Origin: DATLGB01 sp035540675 | GTDB lineage: Bacteria > Actinomycetota > Thermoleophilia > Solirubrobacterales > Solirubrobacteraceae | Length of the DNA stretch: 8,144 nucleotides | Reading direction: 5' to 3' | Assembly: GCA_035540675.1 (NCBI GenBank) | Contig: DATLGB010000110.1 | Span: 1 to 8,144, forward strand | In this document: positions 5,551-8,144 of the stretch, one piece after another | Position numbering within the stretch: position 1 is the first letter of the stretch | Layout: each line of letters starts with the position of its first letter | Made by a program: the position numbers and the translations under genes | The notes under the pieces: model-generated | What the model saw: the letters and a program-made list of their open reading frames with translations, nothing else | The model's database searches: none | What the model was told of the DNA's origin: nothing

Positions 5551-5580
5551 ACCCTATCCACATGTGGTTTACTTTTTCAA
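5551..5580 (-). promoter_or_regulatory. Promoter of the alpha/beta hydrolase gene
   Basis: On the minus strand, TTGAAA (5580-5575), an 18-nt spacer and TAGGGT (5556-5551) form a good sigma-70-type promoter. The -10 ends 7 nt before the ATG at 5543, so the mRNA should be leaderless or nearly so. The palindrome CCACATGTGG lies in the spacer. Confidence 0.7.
5558..5567. promoter_or_regulatory. Palindromic operator candidate between hydrolase and HxlR genes
   Basis: CCACATGTGG is a perfect 10-bp palindrome centred between the two divergent starts. It lies within the spacer of the hydrolase promoter and immediately upstream of a TACTTT -10-like box (5570-5575) for the HxlR gene. HxlR proteins bind short dyads in such positions, so this is the natural site for control of both genes. 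Binding is inferred. Confidence 0.5.
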
Positions 5581-5584
5581 CCTG

Positions 5585-6172
5585 ATGCCGAAGACCTACG
5601 GCCAGCACTGCGCGCTCGCCCGGGCGCTCGACCGCGTCGGCGATCGCTGGACGCTGCTCATCGTGCGCGAGCTGCTGGTGGGGCCACGCCCGTGGGCGGA
5701 CCTCAAGGCGGGGCTGCCGGGGATCGCGACCAACCTGCTCGCGGCGCGGCTGCGCGAGCTGGAGGCGGACGGCATCGTGCGGCGCGACGAGGCCTACGAG
5801 CTGACGCCGCTCGGGCGCGAGCTGGCCGAACCGGTGCACGCGCTGGTGCGCTGGGGCGGGAACTTCATGGCCGCGCCGGGCCCGGGAGACGCGTTCTCGC
5901 CGCACTGGCTCGTCGTGGCGCTCGGGGCCGTCCTGCCCGCGCCGGCGCGGCCCTGGCGGCTGCGCGTCGACGGCGTGGAGATCGCGCTGCGGCCGGACGG
6001 TCCCGCGCTCGTGCGCGAGCCGGCGGCCGGCGAGCCGGTGCTGGAATGCGACGGACCGACGGCGCTCGGGCTGGCCGCCGGCCGGATCGGGCTGGACGAG
6101 GCGGTCGCCTCCGGCCGCGCGCGGGTCGCCGCCGGCGACGCGGCGGTGGTCGAGGCGGCGCTGGCGCGATGA
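5585..6172 (+). CDS. HxlR-family winged-helix regulator with SCP2-like C-terminal domain
   Basis: 195 residues. Residues of about 4-95 are an HxlR winged helix: TYGQHCALARALDRVGDRWT, LLIVRELLVGPRPWADLKAGL, then LLAARLRELEADGIVRR and YELTPLGRELAEPVHALVRWG. HxlR proteins are usually about 110-120 residues. The extra C-terminal part of some 95 residues (WRLRVDGVEIALRPDG, EPVLECDGPTALGLAAGRI, LDEAVASGRARVAAGD) resembles an SCP2/sterol-carrier-like ligand pocket, a known arrangement in actinobacteria. The ATG at 5585 is chosen over a GTG at 5564 because the family begins just before TYGQ and the GTG lies in the operator. Cys9 precedes the HTH; some HxlR proteins sense electrophiles through such a Cys. 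The stop overlaps the DUF72 start by ATGA. Confidence 0.88.
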   Translation: MPKTYGQHCALARALDRVGDRWTLLIVRELLVGPRPWADLKAGLPGIATNLLAARLRELEADGIVRRDEAYELTPLGRELAEPVHALVRWGGNFMAAPGPGDAFSPHWLVVALGAVLPAPARPWRLRVDGVEIALRPDGPALVREPAAGEPVLECDGPTALGLAAGRIGLDEAVASGRARVAAGDAAVVEAALAR

Positions 6173-6870
6173 GCCTCGAGGTCCGCCTCGGGCTCTGCGG
6201 CTTCACCATCGGCGCCGGCGAGTACTTCCGCCGCTACCGCGTCGTCGAGGTGCAGCAGACCTTCTACGAGCCGCCGCGCGACGAGGTGATGGCGCGCTGG
6301 CGCCGCCGCGCGCCGCCGGGCTTCGAGTTCACGCTCAAGGCGTGGCAGCTGATCACGCACGAGGCGTCGAGCCCGACGTACCGGCGGATGCGCGCACCGA
6401 TGCCTTCGGAGGCCGTCGGGTCCTTCCGGCTGACCGACGCGACCCGCGCGGCGTGGGCCCGCACGCTCGAATGCGCCCGGCTGCTGCGCGCGACCGCGGT
6501 GCTGCTGCAGTGCCCGGCCTCCTTCCGGCCCACGGACGAGAACGTCGAGCGGATGCGCGCGTTCCTGGGCGAGGTCGAGCGGCCGGTGCGCGTGCTGTGG
6601 GAGCCGCGCGGGCCGTGGCCGCCGGAGCTCGTGCGCGCGCTGTGCGCCGAGCTGCAGCTGGTCCACGTCGTCGACCCGTTCGTGACCGCGACGGTCACGC
6701 CGGAGCAGACCTACCTCCGCCTGCACGGCGTGACCGGCGCCCGCCACGTCTATAGCGACGACGAGCTCGAGCGGCTGCGCGGGATGCTGCCGGCGACCGG
6801 GATCGCCTACGTGATGTTCAACAACATCCCGCGCGTCGGCGATGCGGAGCGCTTCCGCGCGCGGCTCTAG
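6169..6870 (+). CDS. DUF72 (YecE-like) TIM-barrel protein
   Basis: 233 residues, near the usual DUF72 length. Family motifs seen in order are LGLCGF (7-12), EVQQTFYEPP (27-36), FEFTLKAWQLITH (52-64), VLLQCPASF (111-119), LWEPRG (143-148), YLRLHG (182-187) and YVMFNNI (214-220). It is cytosolic. The biochemical activity of DUF72 is unknown. Its ATG overlaps the stop of the HxlR-family gene (6169-6172), so translation is probably coupled and the regulator controls its expression. The TAG stop (6868-6870) shares the palindrome CTAG with the stop of the convergent SRPBCC gene. Confidence 0.9.
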   Translation: MSLEVRLGLCGFTIGAGEYFRRYRVVEVQQTFYEPPRDEVMARWRRRAPPGFEFTLKAWQLITHEASSPTYRRMRAPMPSEAVGSFRLTDATRAAWARTLECARLLRATAVLLQCPASFRPTDENVERMRAFLGEVERPVRVLWEPRGPWPPELVRALCAELQLVHVVDPFVTATVTPEQTYLRLHGVTGARHVYSDDELERLRGMLPATGIAYVMFNNIPRVGDAERFRARL

Positions 6871-7364
6871 GCCTCGCGGCGGGCCAGCTCCTCGAGCAGG
6901 TCGAGCGCGTCCTGCAGCCCGCCCTCCATGCCGGATGCGATGTGCATGTCGCGCCCTTCCTTGGTCGGGTGCTCGACGAGGATCTCCATGCGCGTGCGGC
7001 CGTCGACTTCGGTGAGCGTCAGCGTGTTGGTCGCGGCGTTGGCGTCCGGGTCCGGGATGCCCTCGTACGCCTCGGTGGACACGAGCCGCTCGTTGGGGAC
7101 GATCTCGAGGTACTCGCCGTGGAAGCCGACCTCCTGGCTGCCCTCGTGCGTGACCATCACGTAGCGCCACCGGCCCCCGACGCGCAGGTCGATCTCGCAC
7201 ACCGTCGCCTCGCCGCGCCTCGCCGTCCACCACTGCCTGACCAGCTCGGGCGTGGTCCACGCCTTCCAGACGAGATGTCTCGGCGCGTCGAACTCGCGCG
7301 TGATCAGGATCTGCCGGTCGCCCTGGACCGTCACGGTCGCCTTGCGGTCACCCACTGCGGTCAT
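6867..7364 (-). CDS. SRPBCC/AHSA1-domain protein
   Basis: 165 residues. The fold is the START-like helix-grip, beginning QILITREFDAPRHLVWKAWT and followed by PELVRQWW, RVGGRWRYVM, GFHGEYLEIVPNERLVSTE, NTLTLTEVDGRTRMEILVEHPTKE and the long C-terminal helix GMEGGLQDALDLLEELA. AHSA1-type proteins bind hydrophobic ligands or act in stress responses; in bacteria they are very often paired with an ArsR regulator, as here. The ATG at 7364 has a GGGAGGAA-type ribosome binding site in the end of the ArsR gene, and the two genes overlap by 17 nt. C56 is the only cysteine. No signal peptide is seen. Confidence 0.9.
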   Translation of the reverse strand: MTAVGDRKATVTVQGDRQILITREFDAPRHLVWKAWTTPELVRQWWTARRGEATVCEIDLRVGGRWRYVMVTHEGSQEVGFHGEYLEIVPNERLVSTEAYEGIPDPDANAATNTLTLTEVDGRTRMEILVEHPTKEGRDMHIASGMEGGLQDALDLLEELARREA

Positions 7365-7701
7365 CTCCGCGTTCCTCCCTCTTGAGGTCTTCCAGGACGC
7401 CGTCCAGCGCCTCGAACCGCTCCTCCCACAGCCGCTCGTAGTCCTTCACCCAGTCGTGGATGGGCTTGAGCGCGTGGCCGTTGAGCCGGTACAGCCGCTG
7501 CCGTCCCGCTTCTCTGACGTGCACCACCCCCACCTCGCGCAGCACCTTGAGGTGCTTGGAGACCTGGGGCTGGACGAGGCCGAGCGCGCCGACCAGGTCG
7601 TTCACCGGCTGCTCACCGCGCGCCAGGAGATCGACGATCTCCCGCCGCCGCGGCTCCGCCACCGCGTTGAACACGTCGGTCGTGGTCGCTGCTCGTGCCA
7701 C
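7348..7701 (-). CDS. ArsR-family repressor, partner of SRPBCC gene
   Basis: 117 residues. The winged-helix HTH is at about 10-75: DVFNAVAEPRRREIVDLLA, PVNDLVGALGLVQPQVSKHL (recognition helix 44-53), KVLREVGVVHVREAGRQRLYRL. The C-terminal helix KPIHDWVKDYERLWEERFEAL is the ArsR-SRPBCC subgroup type. There is no cysteine, so metal sensing through the CXC-type ArsR site is excluded. The GTG at 7701 is taken as start because the -10 box TATGGT ends exactly 6 nt upstream; ATG codons further up lie inside the promoter and operator. It is the first gene of an operon with the SRPBCC gene and is probably autoregulated through the palindrome in its promoter. Confidence 0.9.
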   Translation of the reverse strand: MARAATTTDVFNAVAEPRRREIVDLLARGEQPVNDLVGALGLVQPQVSKHLKVLREVGVVHVREAGRQRLYRLNGHALKPIHDWVKDYERLWEERFEALDGVLEDLKREERGDDRSG

Positions 7702-7707
7702 GGTCGC

Positions 7708-7737
7708 ACCATACATACCCATATCGGTATGTGTCAA
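7708..7737 (-). promoter_or_regulatory. Promoter of the ArsR-SRPBCC operon, leaderless
   Basis: On the minus strand, TTGACA (7737-7732), an 18-nt spacer and TATGGT (7713-7708) make the best promoter in the window. Six bases follow, then the GTG start, so the transcript should begin at or next to the start codon. Confidence 0.85.
7713..7732. promoter_or_regulatory. ArsR operator: 20-bp near-perfect palindrome
   Basis: ACATACC (7713-7719) and GGTATGT (7726-7732) are perfect inverted arms around CATATC. Only the C/C pair 7720/7725 breaks the symmetry over 20 bp. It fills the spacer between the -35 and -10 boxes, where a bound ArsR dimer would block RNA polymerase. Confidence 0.85.
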
Positions 7738-7761
7738 GCGTGCCGGCCGCTTCGCGGACGG

Positions 7762-7785
7762 GCGCGCCAACTAGGATTGGCGCGC
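7762..7785. repeat. 9-bp perfect inverted repeat around the tRNA-Cys -10 region
   Basis: GCGCGCCAA (7762-7770) and TTGGCGCGC (7777-7785) are separated by CTAGGA. A -10-like TAGGAT (7772-7777) for the tRNA lies at its centre. It could be a DNA operator, or a terminator hairpin for minus-strand transcription from the right-hand cupin gene. There is no T-tract. Confidence 0.55.
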
Positions 7786-7793
7786 AGCACCCT

Positions 7794-7864
7794 GGCGCGG
7801 TGGCGGAGTGGCTACGCAGCGGCCTGCAAAGCCGTGTACACCGGTTCGATTCCGGTCCGCGCCT
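7794..7864 (+). tRNA. tRNA-Cys, anticodon GCA
   Basis: The cloverleaf can be drawn completely. The acceptor arm is GGCGCGG (7794-7800) with CCGCGCC (7857-7863). The D-arm follows, then the anticodon stem GCGGC/GCCGT closing the loop CTGCAAA with anticodon GCA (7826-7828). The T-arm is ACCGG/CCGGT around TTCGATT. The discriminator base is T at 7864, as expected for cysteine tRNAs. The 3' CCA is not encoded and must be added after transcription. TAGGAT at 7772-7777 is a likely -10 box. Confidence 0.96.
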
Positions 7865-7903
7865 CTCGGCGACCTGCCCGCGAGGCGAGCGCCTGCGGCC
7901 GAC

Positions 7904-8143
7904 TCAGAACGTGAGCCCGTGCCGCTCGAGAAGCGACTCGGTCGCCTGGAAGTCGAGATCGACGCCGTAGCGAGCGCCGATGTCGGCGATCGCGTCGGGA
8001 GTCGGCGGGTCGAGCGCAGCCATCTCGTGGAAGACCTGCTCGAAGCCGCCGGGGCAGATCAGCTCCAGGACCCGCACATCGGTGTCGCCGGCGTTCCAGA
8101 AGGTGTGCCACTGGTCGCGGGGCTTGAAGAGGAGGGCGCCCGC
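7904..8143 (-). CDS. 3' part of a small cupin-domain protein gene
   Basis: The frame is open to the window edge, so the N-terminal part is missing. The 79 visible residues begin AGALLFKPRDQWHTFWNAGD, the last strands of a cupin barrel. VRVLELICPGGFEQVFHEMA follows, then a C-terminal helical extension (PDAIADIGARYGVDLDF, SLLERHGLTF). This extension is typical of single-domain cupins of the quercetinase-like/uncharacterised type, in which the protein ends in RYG(L)xFD...LxxxHGL. The metal-binding HxH motif would lie upstream. The gene is on the strand opposite the tRNA, with 39 bp between them and no clear terminator. Confidence 0.78.
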   Translation of the reverse strand, partial: AGALLFKPRDQWHTFWNAGDTDVRVLELICPGGFEQVFHEMAALDPPTPDAIADIGARYGVDLDFQATESLLERHGLTF

Positions 8144-8144
8144 A

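Noticed and set aside
5544..5566. GTG starts for the hydrolase (5561) and the HxlR regulator (5564)
   Set aside because: Both lie in the palindrome within the promoter region and add residues not typical of the families.
7702..7770. Longer ArsR start at upstream ATG codons
   Set aside because: These codons lie inside or upstream of the -35/-10 and operator, so they would not be in the mRNA. The extra residues do not resemble the family.

Overview
This is a very GC-rich bacterial window whose gene content, codon use and TANNNT-type -10 elements point to a high-GC actinobacterium. A Thermoleophilia/Solirobacterales-like or Streptomyces-like origin is possible, but the sequence alone does not fix the genus. 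It looks like ordinary chromosome, with small regulator-plus-target units packed tightly, and it is interrupted by one complete insertion sequence. I see no CRISPR array, phage module or recognisable defence or biosynthetic island.

Layout from left to right. Positions 2-331 hold the C-terminal end of a cupin-4/JmjC-like oxygenase gene that enters from outside the window. Positions 335-1403 are an IS481-family element with about 30-bp imperfect terminal inverted repeats and an intact DDE transposase on the minus strand. It sits exactly at the stop codons of two convergent genes: the cupin gene on its left and, on its right, an alpha/alpha-toroid (prenyltransferase/terpene-cyclase-like) gene. 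That toroid gene is translationally coupled (ATGA overlap) to an upstream AraC-type regulator with a DUF6597-like N-terminus. Divergent from the regulator is a membrane-anchored DUF4230-like protein. It converges on, and overlaps by 44 bp, a DUF2243 four-helix membrane protein. Next come a VOC (glyoxalase-fold) protein and an alpha/beta hydrolase with an Asp nucleophile. The hydrolase is divergent from an HxlR regulator carrying an SCP2-like C-terminal domain, which is ATGA-coupled to a DUF72 (YecE-like) gene. DUF72 converges on an ArsR-SRPBCC (AHSA1) operon, and the two share a single CTAG as both stop codons. A tRNA-Cys(GCA) gene and the 3' part of a second, small cupin gene close the window.

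Three regulator/target units can be read directly. They are AraC with the toroid protein, HxlR with DUF72 plus the divergent hydrolase (a CCACATGTGG palindrome lies between them), and ArsR with the SRPBCC protein (a 20-bp near-perfect palindrome lies between the -35 and -10). Several genes have a TANNNT -10 box only 6-7 nt from the start codon, which predicts leaderless mRNAs, and these boxes helped to choose the starts.

The most unusual signals lie in the insertion sequence. A 36-bp perfect palindrome lies inside the transposase coding region, over the N-terminal helix-turn-helix. A second, 11-bp perfect inverted repeat includes the transposase start codon and could hide it in transcripts that enter from outside. 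The transposase stop codon appears to be supplied by the CTA(G) target site.
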